From SIG575 sp045542485 (GTDB lineage: Bacteria; Bacillota; Clostridia; Oscillospirales; Acutalibacteraceae): a stretch of DNA of 64,000 nt. Where the stretch lies: positions 118,253 through 182,252 of the forward strand of contig JAZQLC010000066.1 in NCBI GenBank assembly GCA_045542485.1, in the 5' to 3' direction. Position numbers and translations under genes: made by a program. Positions within the stretch are counted from its first letter, which is position 1; each line of letters opens with the position of its first letter. The notes under the pieces were generated by a model. That model did not search any database. It was not told the DNA's origin and worked only from the letters and a program-made list of their open reading frames with translations. Of the stretch, positions 1 to 8,312 are shown piece after piece.

Positions 1-54
1 TTTTTCTATAATTTAATTATACTCCACTTTTCCCAAAATTCAAGTCCTATTTTC

Positions 55-83
55 TTGCAATTTTATTCATTCTGTGATAACAT
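55..83 (+). promoter_or_regulatory. Putative promoter of the GNAT gene
   Basis: TTGCAA (55-60), a 17-base spacer and TAACAT (78-83) lie about 30 bases upstream of the acetyltransferase start. Spacing is ideal for a housekeeping sigma factor and the -10 box is moderate. Read from sequence only. Confidence 0.5.
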
Positions 84-115
84 ATTCACATATCAATTAT
101 TAGAAGGTGATTATT

Positions 116-676
116 ATGGTATCTATCAGAAAATACGAAGAAAAAGACTACGACGGCGTACGTTTTGCCTGTCACAACAGTGAAGGTCCCGAGGAAGTGC
201 CAAATTACGAAACTGGCGTTTTCATCCACGATACATTCTGCAACTACTATATTGAAAACGAACCCGAAAACTGCTTTGTTGTTGACGACGACGGAAAAGC
301 AGTAGGCTACATTATCTGTGCTGAAAACTTTGACAAATTCAAAGAAATCTATGACAGAGAATATCTTCCCCGTTCAAAAAAATTCGGCGATGACAGATAC
401 GAATGGGCATACAATGCATACAACGCTCAGGAAAAATTCAAGGATGAATATCCTGCTCACTTCCACATCGACATTCTCCCCGAATATCAGCGTCTCGGTA
501 TGGGCGGCAAACTTGTGACAACCCTCTGCGAACACCTTGCTTCAAAAGGTATCGAGGGTGTATGCCTCACTTGCGGTCCCAGAAATGAAAGAGCTATGAA
601 TTTCTACAAAAAGCGCGGATTCACGCTCCTTTCAATCGACCACGATGACGCTTGTTTCGGCATAAAAACAAAATAA
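116..676 (+). CDS. GNAT family N-acetyltransferase
   Basis: A 186-residue cytosolic protein that probably transfers an acetyl group from acetyl-CoA to an amine; the acceptor cannot be predicted. The GNAT signature is at residues 117-130: a beta strand followed by QRLGMG, the pyrophosphate-binding loop. NERAMNFYKKRGF near residues 157-169 is the usual GNAT C-terminal motif. The first ~100 residues are acidic and rich in aromatics, as in GNATs with an extended substrate domain. I chose ATG 116 because AGAAGGTG lies 6 bases before it; an in-frame GTG at 107 falls inside that ribosome site. The gene stands alone with its own promoter. Family confidence is high, substrate unknown. Confidence 0.85.
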   Translation: MVSIRKYEEKDYDGVRFACHNSEGPEEVPNYETGVFIHDTFCNYYIENEPENCFVVDDDGKAVGYIICAENFDKFKEIYDREYLPRSKKFGDDRYEWAYNAYNAQEKFKDEYPAHFHIDILPEYQRLGMGGKLVTTLCEHLASKGIEGVCLTCGPRNERAMNFYKKRGFTLLSIDHDDACFGIKTK

Positions 677-721
677 ATCCTCATATCGCTTTAAATCGCT
701 AAAATATTTTTCGGTTTTCTA

Positions 722-750
722 TTGATTTTTCTGAAAAACAGGTGTAAAAT
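722..750 (+). promoter_or_regulatory. Putative promoter of the DAHP synthase gene
   Basis: TTGATT (722-727), 17 bases, TAAAAT (745-750). The implied leader to the start codon at 804 is only about 45 bases, with no attenuator-like hairpin or leader peptide, so classic aromatic-amino-acid attenuation is not apparent. Confidence 0.55.
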
Positions 751-803
751 GTAAAACACAGTTGAGAACATCAACTTAATCCCAGCAAGAAAGAAGAATC
801 ATT

Positions 804-1832
804 ATGCGAATGCTTTTTGAACGAAAACTCCCTATACCTTTGGAAGTTAAAAACCAGTATCCCCTCTCTGAAAAAACACAGAAGATTGTTGAAGAGAGAG
901 CGGAAGAAATCAGAAAAATTTTTACAGGCGAATCAGACAAGCTTATTCTTGTTATCGGACCTTGTTCTGCAGATAATGAAGACAGCGTTATTGACTACAT
1001 ATCCCGCCTGAGAAAAGTTCAGGATAAGGTAGAAGACAAAATTTTCATTATCCCCAGAATTTATACAAATAAACCGAGAACAACCGGCGACGGATATAAG
1101 GGTATGCTTCATCAGCCCGATCCCAACGAAAAGCCTGATATGTACAAGGGCATCGTTGCTATCAGACAGCTTCATATGAGAGCACTCAACGAAACCGGCT
1201 TTTCCTGTGCAGACGAAATGCTCTATCCTGAAAACCACAGATATCTCAGTGATATTCTGGCTTACGTTGCAATCGGCGCACGTTCCGTGGAAAATCAGCA
1301 GCACAGACCCACTGCAAGTGGTCTTGATATCCCCGTAGGTATGAAAAACCCCACAAGCGGTGACATATCAGTTATGATGAACTCAATCACCGCTGCGCAG
1401 CACAAGCACACTTTCATCTACCGCGGATGGGAAGTTCATTCAGAGGGCAATCCCCTTGCTCACGCAATCCTCAGAGGATATGTAAACAAGCACGGTCAGT
1501 CCTTGCCCAACTATCACTACGAAGACCTTGTGCATCTCGCAGAAAATTATGCCTCATCAGGACTTGAAAACCCCGCAGTCATTGTGGATACAAACCACGC
1601 AAACTCAGGAAAGAAACATCTCGAGCAGGTAAGAATCGCGAAAGAAGTTTTACATAGCTGCCGTCACGATAACGATGTGAAAAAGATTGTCAAAGGCTTT
1701 ATGATTGAAAGCTACATCGAAGACGGTGCTCAGAAAATCGGCGAAAATACATACGGCAAATCAATCACTGACCCCTGCCTCGGCTGGGATAAAACAGAAA
1801 GACTTATTCTCGACCTGGCTGATTTGTTATAA
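804..1832 (+). CDS. aroF: 3-deoxy-7-phosphoheptulonate synthase (DAHP synthase, class I)
   Basis: Condenses phosphoenolpyruvate and erythrose 4-phosphate to DAHP, the first step of the shikimate pathway to aromatic amino acids. At 342 residues it has the length of the AroF/AroG/AroH class. Visible motifs are GPCSADN (52-58), YTNKPRTTGDGYKG (87-100, PEP/phosphate and metal region), the SVENQQHRPTASGLDIPVGMKN stretch and DTNHANSGKK. ATG 804 follows a purine-rich AAGAAAGAAG ribosome site; a second ATG lies two codons in. It is monocistronic, between its own promoter and a strong terminator shared with the opposing glycosidase gene. Which of the AroF/G/H isoenzymes it resembles in feedback control cannot be told from sequence. 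Confidence 0.95.
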   Translation: MRMLFERKLPIPLEVKNQYPLSEKTQKIVEERAEEIRKIFTGESDKLILVIGPCSADNEDSVIDYISRLRKVQDKVEDKIFIIPRIYTNKPRTTGDGYKGMLHQPDPNEKPDMYKGIVAIRQLHMRALNETGFSCADEMLYPENHRYLSDILAYVAIGARSVENQQHRPTASGLDIPVGMKNPTSGDISVMMNSITAAQHKHTFIYRGWEVHSEGNPLAHAILRGYVNKHGQSLPNYHYEDLVHLAENYASSGLENPAVIVDTNHANSGKKHLEQVRIAKEVLHSCRHDNDVKKIVKGFMIESYIEDGAQKIGENTYGKSITDPCLGWDKTERLILDLADLL

Positions 1833-1840
1833 TAATGAAA

Positions 1841-1890
1841 ACTGCCTGAAGACCATCACTCAGTGTGAAATCTTCAGGCAGTAATTTTTT
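1841..1890. terminator. Bidirectional intrinsic terminator
   Basis: A 12-base stem (ACTGCCTGAAGA at 1841-1852 and TCTTCAGGCAGT at 1871-1882) has a T run on the right and an A run on the left. It lies between convergent genes and should stop both the DAHP synthase and the GH43 transcripts. Confidence 0.9.
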
Positions 1891-2900
1891 TAACCGTAAA
1901 ACAAGGGGTTTCCGTATTTATTGAAGCCGACAAGCTCAATATATGTAAGTCTCGGTGACGCATCAAAATCCTTTGTCTTGTTTGCGTGATAGACCATATA
2001 GATCTCACCGTTTTTTCTGTAAAGGAAACTACAATGTCCTGTGTTATAGATATCGTTGAAAGTATCGTCATATTTAACACGGCTCATACTTTTACTCCAG
2101 CTTGACGCTTTTGTAACATCCTTACCCACAAGGGTAAGCATACCCATACAGTAATAGTCTGAACTGTAACCGCTTGCCGAATATACGATAAAAATGTCAT
2201 CGTCGTGATAAAGGACTGCGGGACCTTCATTGACTTTCCAGCCCTTCTTCTCCCAATAAAAATCAGGTGATGAAAGTTTCACTGACGGTGCACCCTCTTT
2301 GAGGGTATAGGGGTTTTCCATCTCTGTTATATAGATGCACTGGTGGGCAACATCAACATAAGATGACGAAACGTAGTAAAGCTTACCGTCTTTCTTAAGG
2401 TAAGTACCATCGATGTTATTAAGGCCGTCAGGGGCAAGGTAACCTTTGAAAACATACTCGCCGAAGACATCCTCCGTCTTACTTTCCAGAACAAAGCCAT
2501 AACGGTAGAAATCATTGTGTTCCGTGCCCTCTTCTGCTTTTGGCATTTTTCCTCTGGGCACAACATTCTCATCAAACCTGGCACAGGAAACAATATACCA
2601 TCTGTCACCTATCTTATGAATTTCAGGTGCCCATATGTCCCCCTTTGTGCCGTTCTGACCGGCTGAGAAAACAGTTTTCTTTTCAAGAAGTGTAGTATCA
2701 TTATATTTCTTGATTTTTCTGATTTCAATACTGCCACCGGTCGTGAAAGTGTAATACGTTTCTCCGTCTGCCTCAACAATAAACGGGTCTCCGCCGTTTT
2801 CGTTGTCAATAGGCTTTGTATACATTGTTTCGGGCGACACACCGAAAATCATCATAATCGCCGTAAAACAGGTAAATACAAATCTTAAAAAACCATACAT
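1890..2900 (-). CDS. Secreted glycoside hydrolase family 43 protein
   Basis: A probable exported beta-xylosidase or alpha-L-arabinofuranosidase acting on plant-wall arabinoxylan side chains. The 336-residue chain starts with a hydrophobic signal segment (about 5-20), then a single five-bladed propeller domain. The three GH43 acidic positions can be placed: Asp38 in GGDPF (general base), Asp164 in NIDGTY (pKa modulator) and Glu225 in NEGPAV (general acid). WAPE at 90-93 is also a GH43 signature. No carbohydrate-binding module is appended. GGAGAG lies 9 bases before the ATG. It lies upstream of the convergent terminator and has no obvious operon partner. The exact sugar specificity is not predictable. 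Confidence 0.88.
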   Translation of the reverse strand: MYGFLRFVFTCFTAIMMIFGVSPETMYTKPIDNENGGDPFIVEADGETYYTFTTGGSIEIRKIKKYNDTTLLEKKTVFSAGQNGTKGDIWAPEIHKIGDRWYIVSCARFDENVVPRGKMPKAEEGTEHNDFYRYGFVLESKTEDVFGEYVFKGYLAPDGLNNIDGTYLKKDGKLYYVSSSYVDVAHQCIYITEMENPYTLKEGAPSVKLSSPDFYWEKKGWKVNEGPAVLYHDDDIFIVYSASGYSSDYYCMGMLTLVGKDVTKASSWSKSMSRVKYDDTFNDIYNTGHCSFLYRKNGEIYMVYHANKTKDFDASPRLTYIELVGFNKYGNPLFYG

Positions 2901-2927
2901 ATTCTTTTATCTCTCCAAACCAAAATC

Positions 2928-2952
2928 GAGCCGTTGCTATAAACAACGGCTC
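2928..2952 (-). terminator. Terminator of the glutamine synthetase gene
   Basis: A perfect 9-bp stem GAGCCGTTG/CAACGGCTC with a 7-base loop lies just beyond the glnA stop on the minus strand, followed by a short T-rich stretch. Confidence 0.8.
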
Positions 2953-2961
2953 TTTGTAATA

Positions 2962-4386
2962 TTAAAGGTTGTAATATTTATCAAACTCTGCGGGGTGAGG
3001 AATAGCAGCAAGCTGACGGCATTCTTCACGCTTTGATTTGATGAAGTTTTTGAGGAGTTCTTCGGGGAATACTCCACCTGCTGTAAGATACTCGTAGTCA
3101 TTTTCAAGAGCATCGAGAGCCTCTTCAAGAGATGTAGGAAGCTGTGTGAGCTTTGCTTTTTCTTCATCACTGAGGTGATAGAGGTTAAAGTCATAGGGGC
3201 CCCAACCGTTTGCATGGGGATCAATCTTGTTTTTAACACCGTCGAGACCTGCCATAAGAATTGCTGCATAACAGAAATAGGGGTTGCAGGTTGCGTCAGG
3301 GTTACGAAGCTCGAAACGACGCTTGTCGGGACTCTTTGCATAAGCAGGGATACGGATAACTGCGCTGCGATTTGAAGTTGCATAACCAACTGTTACAGGT
3401 GCTTCAAAGCCGGGAACAAGGCGTTTGAAGGAGTTTGTGCTGGGGTTAGTAAGAGCGCAGAGTGATGCGATGTGCTTAAGAAGACCACCCATGAAGTAGT
3501 GAGCTGTTTCACTCAGGTGTGAATAGCCGTTATCATCAGAGAATACAGGCTGACCATCTTTGAAAAGGAGCATATGTACGTGCATACCGCTACCTGCCTC
3601 ACCGTAGATGGGCTTAGGCATAAATGTTGCAGTTTTGCCATATTTGAGAGCTGTGTTGTGGATGATATATTTAATCATCATTGAAGCGTCTGCCATATGA
3701 ACAACTTCGCCGAGCTGAGGTTCGATTTCGAACTGACCTGATGCAGCAACCCCGGGATGGTGATAGTTAATATCAATGCCCATTTCTTTCATAAGAAGGC
3801 ACATTTCACTTCTGCATTCATAGGAGATATCAAAGGGTTTTGCGATGTGGTAGTTTTTCTGCTTGGGAACAACTACACCCTTACCTTCAACTGTGCTGTT
3901 CCAATAAGACTGCTTTGCGTCAACAGATGCACCGATATAACTTCCGTCAACACCCCATGTAACTTCATCGAAAAGATAGAACTCAAATTCGGGAAGAATT
4001 TTCATTGTATCAGCAACACCGCTATCCTTCATATATTCAACAGCAGCGCGGATAATGTTACGGGGATACTGTGCAAGAGGACGGTTTTCAGGGTTGTCAA
4101 TAATCATAGCGTTACCTGTCATTGACAATGTGGGGATTTCGCAGAAGGGGTCGATAACTGCTGTGTCAGGATCAGGGATGAAAACCATATCGCTCTTCTC
4201 AACAACAGCATAGCCATAGTTTGAAGCGTCAAAACCGATACCACTCTTCATTGTGTCCTCTGAGAAGTTTTCAGCAGGAATTGTAACGTGACGGTACTGA
4301 CCATTGATGTCAACCATCTTGAAGTCAACCATCTTGATGTCTTTTTCTTTAATAAGCTTGAGAATATCTTTTGCAGTCTTTGCCAT
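2962..4386 (-). CDS. glnA: Glutamine synthetase, type I
   Basis: Makes glutamine from glutamate, ammonia and ATP; normally a cytosolic dodecamer. The 474-residue length and the insertion around 140-170 match the longer GSI-beta type. Visible motifs are PEFEFYLFD (132-140, metal-binding Glu133 and Glu135), GSGMHVHM (265-272, ammonia/ATP site) and NRSAVIRIP (339-347). NLYHLSDEE at 401-409 puts a tyrosine (Tyr403) at the position adenylylated in enterobacterial enzymes. No adenylyltransferase gene is in this window, so adenylylation is not shown. The start has AAAGGAGATG 5-6 bases upstream. Monocistronic, with a promoter and a terminator. Confidence 0.97.
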   Translation of the reverse strand: MAKTAKDILKLIKEKDIKMVDFKMVDINGQYRHVTIPAENFSEDTMKSGIGFDASNYGYAVVEKSDMVFIPDPDTAVIDPFCEIPTLSMTGNAMIIDNPENRPLAQYPRNIIRAAVEYMKDSGVADTMKILPEFEFYLFDEVTWGVDGSYIGASVDAKQSYWNSTVEGKGVVVPKQKNYHIAKPFDISYECRSEMCLLMKEMGIDINYHHPGVAASGQFEIEPQLGEVVHMADASMMIKYIIHNTALKYGKTATFMPKPIYGEAGSGMHVHMLLFKDGQPVFSDDNGYSHLSETAHYFMGGLLKHIASLCALTNPSTNSFKRLVPGFEAPVTVGYATSNRSAVIRIPAYAKSPDKRRFELRNPDATCNPYFCYAAILMAGLDGVKNKIDPHANGWGPYDFNLYHLSDEEKAKLTQLPTSLEEALDALENDYEYLTAGGVFPEELLKNFIKSKREECRQLAAIPHPAEFDKYYNL

Positions 4387-4417
4387 TTTTACATCTCCTT
4401 TTAAAAAGTCTGTGAAA

Positions 4418-4447
4418 ATTATAGCACAAAAATTATTTTTTCGTCAA
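4418..4447 (-). promoter_or_regulatory. Promoter of the glutamine synthetase gene
   Basis: On the minus strand TTGACG (4447-4442), an 18-base spacer and TATAAT (4423-4418). The implied leader is about 25 bases, too short for a riboswitch. Confidence 0.7.
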
Positions 4448-4483
4448 TATGTTTATATAAATTATAATTCAAACTATACAACA

Positions 4484-4512
4484 AAACTCCCCTCATACTG
4501 CAAGGGGAGTTT
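4484..4512 (-). terminator. Terminator of the first glycerophosphodiesterase gene
   Basis: Stem AAACTCCCCT/AGGGGAGTTT with a 9-base loop immediately beyond the stop at 4517. Confidence 0.85.
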
Positions 4513-4516
4513 GCGT

Positions 4517-5536
4517 TTAAATATTTTCTTCTATTCGCTGAGGGAAATCGGTAATGATACAGTCTGCGCCGTTATTGACGAGTGCTTTTATTTCCTCGGG
4601 GTCATTGATTGTCCAATACTGAACAGAAATGTTGTTTCTGTGGGCATAGTTGAGAAACTCCCTTGTGCCCGTATTGATAAATCCGTCAAGAGCGCTTGAG
4701 CCGTAAGGCACCTGAAGAGCCTCATATGTTGCACCTGCCACTTCAAAATCCCAGTTCATTCTCGCATAAAAGATAAACTGAACAGCTTCCAGAGCATTTG
4801 CAGAGCGCGGAATCTGCGGATAGTTTCTTTCCATATATCCTGAAAGGAACGGGTCAAAGGTTGACCACATAACTCTTCCCTCAAGGCTGTATGCTTCAAT
4901 CAATTTGTACAGTTCATCCGTTGCTTTTCTGCTGTCTGCACCCATCGATTTCACTTCGATAAGGTATTTGAATTTGTCTTCACCGCTGTTTTCCTCAATA
5001 TACTTTATAACATCTTCACACAGGGGTATTCTCAGGTTGTCGGGAATATCGTCGCCACGAAGTCCCTGATAGGGTTTTTCGCCGTTCTGCTTGAAGCATT
5101 CACCCATATTAAGCTGACGGGCCTCCTCATATGTAAGGGAGTTTACACTGATATTTTCTCTGCCGAAAAATTCTGTTGCATCTGACACATTGTCATATGT
5201 CAGGTCGTGAATAAGCACAAGCTTCCCGTCTTTGGTGAGCTGAACATCGAACTCCGCAATATCGGCACCTGTGTTTTGCTTTTCACTGACCAGGATTTCC
5301 ATAGCCATCATAGTGTTCTGAGGTGCGTTACCGCCACCGCCTCTGTGGGCTGCGATATCAACCTGACCGTATTGGGTGATATATGGGTTGGTGTTGTTTT
5401 CATTGACATAAATTTCCCAGTCTGATGAATTATCCTGACTCAATGTTGCCACAAATGGAATAAGGAAAATAAATGCCATTACAACATGAAAACTTTCATA
5501 AATAAAATTACGGAGAAAAGTAAAAATCTTCATCAT
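4517..5536 (-). CDS. Membrane-anchored glycerophosphodiester phosphodiesterase
   Basis: A GDPD-family enzyme that would hydrolyse glycerophosphodiesters to glycerol 3-phosphate and an alcohol, releasing phosphate and carbon from lipid or teichoic-acid debris. An N-terminal membrane segment (about 15-35) suggests the domain faces outward. The GDPD signature is clear: AAHRGGGGNAPQNT (catalytic His, Arg, Glu/Asn region), EFDVQLTKDGKLVLIHD (metal-binding Glu/Asp and second His), EVKS, and the C-terminal QYWTINDPEEIK...DFP. I chose ATG 5536 because the AAGGA ribosome site abuts ATG 5542 too closely. It is 60-70% similar by eye to its neighbour at 5610, so the two are a tandem duplication. Substrate is not predictable. 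Confidence 0.88.
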   Translation of the reverse strand: MMKIFTFLRNFIYESFHVVMAFIFLIPFVATLSQDNSSDWEIYVNENNTNPYITQYGQVDIAAHRGGGGNAPQNTMMAMEILVSEKQNTGADIAEFDVQLTKDGKLVLIHDLTYDNVSDATEFFGRENISVNSLTYEEARQLNMGECFKQNGEKPYQGLRGDDIPDNLRIPLCEDVIKYIEENSGEDKFKYLIEVKSMGADSRKATDELYKLIEAYSLEGRVMWSTFDPFLSGYMERNYPQIPRSANALEAVQFIFYARMNWDFEVAGATYEALQVPYGSSALDGFINTGTREFLNYAHRNNISVQYWTINDPEEIKALVNNGADCIITDFPQRIEENI

Positions 5537-5576
5537 ATACATTCCTTTTTGTTGGTATCTGCTCCATTATAGCACA

Positions 5577-5600
5577 AAACGCAGACAAAGTCTGCGTTTT
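5577..5600. terminator. Terminator between the tandem GDPD genes
   Basis: Stem AAACGCAGAC/GTCTGCGTTT with T runs on both strands. It ends the upstream paralogue, so each GDPD gene has its own transcript or only readthrough to the next. Confidence 0.85.
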
Positions 5601-5609
5601 TTAACAATT

Positions 5610-6647
5610 TTAATATTTTATATTTTTAAGTGTTTCGAAAGCCATATCGGGATAGTCTGTCATAACACAGTCTGCACCGTTCAGAGCAAGATATTCTACT
5701 GCCTCTGCATCATTGATTGTCCAATACTGAACAGCGATATTGTATTTGTGAGCATAGTTGATAACCTGGCGTGTACCCAGATTGATAAGACCGTTTGCAG
5801 CACTTGAGCCGTAGGGAATATGAAGAGCTGAATAAGAAACATCTGCAACATTAAGGTCCCAGTCCATTCTTGCGTAAATGTAGAACTGGAGAACTTCCAG
5901 AATATTTGCCGAACGCTGGATTTCGGGGTAAGTGTCTCTCATATAGTTTGAAACATCCTGCTTTGAAGATGCCCAGATTGCTCTGTCAACAAGACCTTTT
6001 TCTTTGATAATTCTCTGAAGCTCATCAGCAGCTTTCTTGCCGTCTTCACCCTTGGATTTGATTTCGATGATATAGCTGTACTGCTTTTCACCGCTGTTTT
6101 TCTCGATGTAATCAATAATATCTTCACAAAGCGGAACATGGAGATTATAGGGAATATCTTTGCCTCTGAGGCCTCTGTAAGGATATTCACCGTTCACCTC
6201 AAAGTTTTCGCCCATATTCAGTACCTGAGCCTCTTCGTATGTAAGCTCGTTTGCATAAACATTCTCTCTGCCGAATTCTTCTACCGCATTTGATGTTGCA
6301 TCATAAGTCAGGTCGTGCATAATGATAAGTTTACCGTCTTTTGTAACCTGAACATCGAACTCATAAATATCAACGCCGAATTTGTCATTTTCCTTAAGAA
6401 CTTTTTCAAAAGCCATAAGTGTATTCTGAGGCGCAATACCGGCGCCTGAACGATGGGCAGAAATCTGCATTTCACCATAAGACATAATATGGGGGTTAGT
6501 AGCATCGTCGTTGGGAACAATATCTTTTCTGCCCGAATCGTCTAAGCTCATTGTAAGCATCAGAGGAATGATCATAATAATTGTCATTCCCACATGATAA
6601 ATTTTCTTTGCAAAAGTTACAAGATTTGTTAAGAAATCCATTTTCAT
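5610..6647 (-). CDS. Membrane-anchored glycerophosphodiester phosphodiesterase (paralogue)
   Basis: A 345-residue GDPD enzyme, paralogous to the next gene at 4517. It has the same N-terminal membrane segment (about 18-35), ISAHRSGAGIAPQNT with the catalytic His and Arg, EFDVQVTKDGKLIIMHD, EIKSKGEDGKKAADEL and the closing QYWTINDAEAVEYL...TDYP. The glycine-rich loop after HR differs (SGAG here, GGGG in the partner), a possible sign of divergent substrate preference. AAGAAGG precedes the ATG; an internal ATG at 6641 is an alternative. The AT-rich 6650-6795 stretch upstream holds no gene. Confidence 0.88.
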   Translation of the reverse strand: MKMDFLTNLVTFAKKIYHVGMTIIMIIPLMLTMSLDDSGRKDIVPNDDATNPHIMSYGEMQISAHRSGAGIAPQNTLMAFEKVLKENDKFGVDIYEFDVQVTKDGKLIIMHDLTYDATSNAVEEFGRENVYANELTYEEAQVLNMGENFEVNGEYPYRGLRGKDIPYNLHVPLCEDIIDYIEKNSGEKQYSYIIEIKSKGEDGKKAADELQRIIKEKGLVDRAIWASSKQDVSNYMRDTYPEIQRSANILEVLQFYIYARMDWDLNVADVSYSALHIPYGSSAANGLINLGTRQVINYAHKYNIAVQYWTINDAEAVEYLALNGADCVMTDYPDMAFETLKNIKY

Positions 6648-6795
6648 AAACCTTCTTTCTCAGAATTTACTATTTATTACTCATAGATTATATAACACTT
6701 TTGAAACAAGGTCAAGTATTTTATACATTCTTGGAAAGTTGTACAAGAAAACCTGTTGCAATATGAATTTTTTGGATGGTGTATCGGTCAGATAA

Positions 6796-6831
6796 AAAAA
6801 GACAGTACCTTTCAGAGAAAGACACTGTCTG
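6796..6831 (-). terminator. Terminator downstream of the membrane-protein gene
   Basis: AGACAGT/ACTGTCT arms with a 17-base loop (inner CTTTC/GAAAG pairing) and seven T residues on the minus strand. It sits five bases past a stop codon at 6836-6838 that belongs to the shifted frame of the preceding gene, and about 120 bases beyond that gene's own in-frame stop. Confidence 0.75.
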
Positions 6832-6835
6832 ATGT

Positions 6836-6994
6836 TTATTTTAAAAATATTGATATCGCCGCAACTACTGCAACAAGAACAAAGAAAGCTAAAACCAAAA
6901 TTAATTCCAGAGTTTTTTCTGCTTTTTTCAGGGCTTTTGCGATACGCTTTTCAATTCCGTTCGCTATTTTTTCTTCTTTCTTTTTTCTTTTTCG
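6836..6994 (-). other. Shifted-frame extension of the membrane-protein gene
   Basis: Reading the minus strand one base out of frame with the preceding gene, an open segment encodes a basic, heptad-like helix (EKIANGIEKRIAKALKKAEK) and then a 20-residue hydrophobic helix ending FLK and TAA at 6836. The terminator follows immediately. The reading frames meet in an A-rich tract (plus-strand 6966-6994) with two A6 runs. No ATG or ribosome site was found for a separate gene, so this is either the true C-terminus reached by a frameshift or a decayed neighbour. Confidence 0.5.
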
Positions 6995-7514
6995 GTACAA
7001 CCAACGAAACAGAATGCACCAACATATAACAAGCCATAAGACCGACTATGATTCCAAGATAAAAAAACGGCCTGTAATTCTTTTCAAAACAAGTTTGTGA
7101 ACTGTCAAAATTCAACAATTCTCCGCTTTCAGTTTTAATCTCAAGGACATATTTTGCCTTGGGATTCACAGCCAGATTTATTTTGTCACCTTTTTCCAAG
7201 GATACAAGATTCTGCACAAGATCATCACTTGAACAGCAGTAATCAACCATATAAGTATCACCTTTCAGTGAAACAAAATATATTGTAGGTGGAGAGTTTT
7301 TGCCTTTTTCATAATTCAATTCATAGTTAAGCGTTTCTTCCCAGATTCCGCTGATTTTACCGGTTTCGTCGTACCGAACAGAGCTATGGATCAAACCGGT
7401 CGTTATAAAAATTATCGACATTATAATACACGCCGCCGTCACTAAAAAGCTTTTGACAGGACTGGTGGCGATAGCATAACGTTCATATTTATTGAGAGTC
7501 TTTCTGAATACCAT
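6951..7514 (-). CDS. Two-helix membrane protein of unknown function, probably frameshifted
   Basis: I do not recognise a family. The 187-residue product has two membrane helices (about 21-42 and 149-172) flanking an external or periplasm-like domain of about 105 residues with two adjacent cysteines (CCSS) and another cysteine. After the second helix it ends in a very basic tail (PKKKKERRKNSERN). That tail is the translation of an A-rich tract; the alternative frame continues for about 45 codons to a stop next to the terminator, so the annotated C-terminus may be wrong. AAGGAT precedes the ATG. It starts 15 bases after the MBL hydrolase gene ends and is probably co-transcribed with it. Confidence 0.65.
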   Translation of the reverse strand: MVFRKTLNKYERYAIATSPVKSFLVTAACIIMSIIFITTGLIHSSVRYDETGKISGIWEETLNYELNYEKGKNSPPTIYFVSLKGDTYMVDYCCSSDDLVQNLVSLEKGDKINLAVNPKAKYVLEIKTESGELLNFDSSQTCFEKNYRPFFYLGIIVGLMACYMLVHSVSLVVPKKKKERRKNSERN

Positions 7515-7529
7515 TGTTTTATCCTTTCA

Positions 7530-8201
7530 CTAAATTTCCGTTTCGTATCCGTCGAAAGCCACTTCTATCCCCTGCTTTTTCATATTCCTCGCCAGGACAC
7601 TGTGAGGGGTTTTGTGGAGAGTTTTCGCAAGGTGGCTGATACAGACTCTGCCTATATGCTTTTCCAGGGATTTCTTCATCTCAATAACCATATTCAGGTT
7701 GTTGTGTTCAAAAATCCTGTAATCGCCCGGTACATTTCCTACTGTTGCATCGAAAACTGCGTAATCAACAAATTTTTCTTTTATTGCCTCTGTTTCTTCG
7801 TATGTGAGCCACGCACCGTCAAGGCCATAGAATAATCTTTTCCTGCCGTCATAAATTACAAAATGCACGGTTTTGACGGAGTGATTGGCAGGAAGCGCTG
7901 TAATTGTATATTTCCCAACTTTCTTTGTCTCCCCGGCTTTGAAAGAAAAAAGCTCAGCACCCGAAAGGAAAGCCACTGTTTCCTCGCAGTAATGGTCAGA
8001 GTGATCGTGAGTATTTATTATGTATCTGATTTTTTCAGGATTCTTTTTAAAAGTTTTCAGTGCCTCAGGTACATATTCTCCCGGGTCAATCAGAAGAGTA
8101 TCGTCAATAAGAAGTGAGGAATACCGACGGAAAAACTTAAGCTTTTTCAGATCTTCTTTCTGCCAATCTGCAGCGCCTGTACCCAAAAATGTAATTTTCA
8201 C
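7530..8201 (-). CDS. MBL-fold metallo-hydrolase
   Basis: A 223-residue metallo-beta-lactamase-fold enzyme. THDHSDH at 64-70 is the metal-binding HxHxDH motif; further ligands are the His in LPANHS, the Asp in FYGLDGAW and the His in ISHLAKT near the C-terminus. The layout resembles PhnP-like and lipoate/phosphodiesterase-type MBL proteins rather than a beta-lactamase, but the substrate is uncertain. It starts at a GTG with AGGAG about 10 bases upstream and has no signal peptide, so it is cytosolic. It is transcribed with the membrane protein that follows and is divergent from the MATE gene. Confidence 0.82.
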   Translation of the reverse strand: MKITFLGTGAADWQKEDLKKLKFFRRYSSLLIDDTLLIDPGEYVPEALKTFKKNPEKIRYIINTHDHSDHYCEETVAFLSGAELFSFKAGETKKVGKYTITALPANHSVKTVHFVIYDGRKRLFYGLDGAWLTYEETEAIKEKFVDYAVFDATVGNVPGDYRIFEHNNLNMVIEMKKSLEKHIGRVCISHLAKTLHKTPHSVLARNMKKQGIEVAFDGYETEI

Positions 8202-8312
8202 CGACTGTCACTCCTGCCATCTTTTTCTTTATTATAACACTTAAATATGTTAAAATCAATGTAGAAAAATGTTGGAATGAGTGATATAATTAATACAGAA
8301 AGGAGGGAAAAG

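Noticed and set aside
933..1304. Open frames antisense to DAHP synthase and other core genes
   Set aside because: No ribosome sites or recognisable motifs; codon patterns are shadows of the real genes.
6756..7100. A plus-strand gene of 114 codons
   Set aside because: It is antisense to the membrane-protein gene and its extension, has no ribosome site and spans the terminator.
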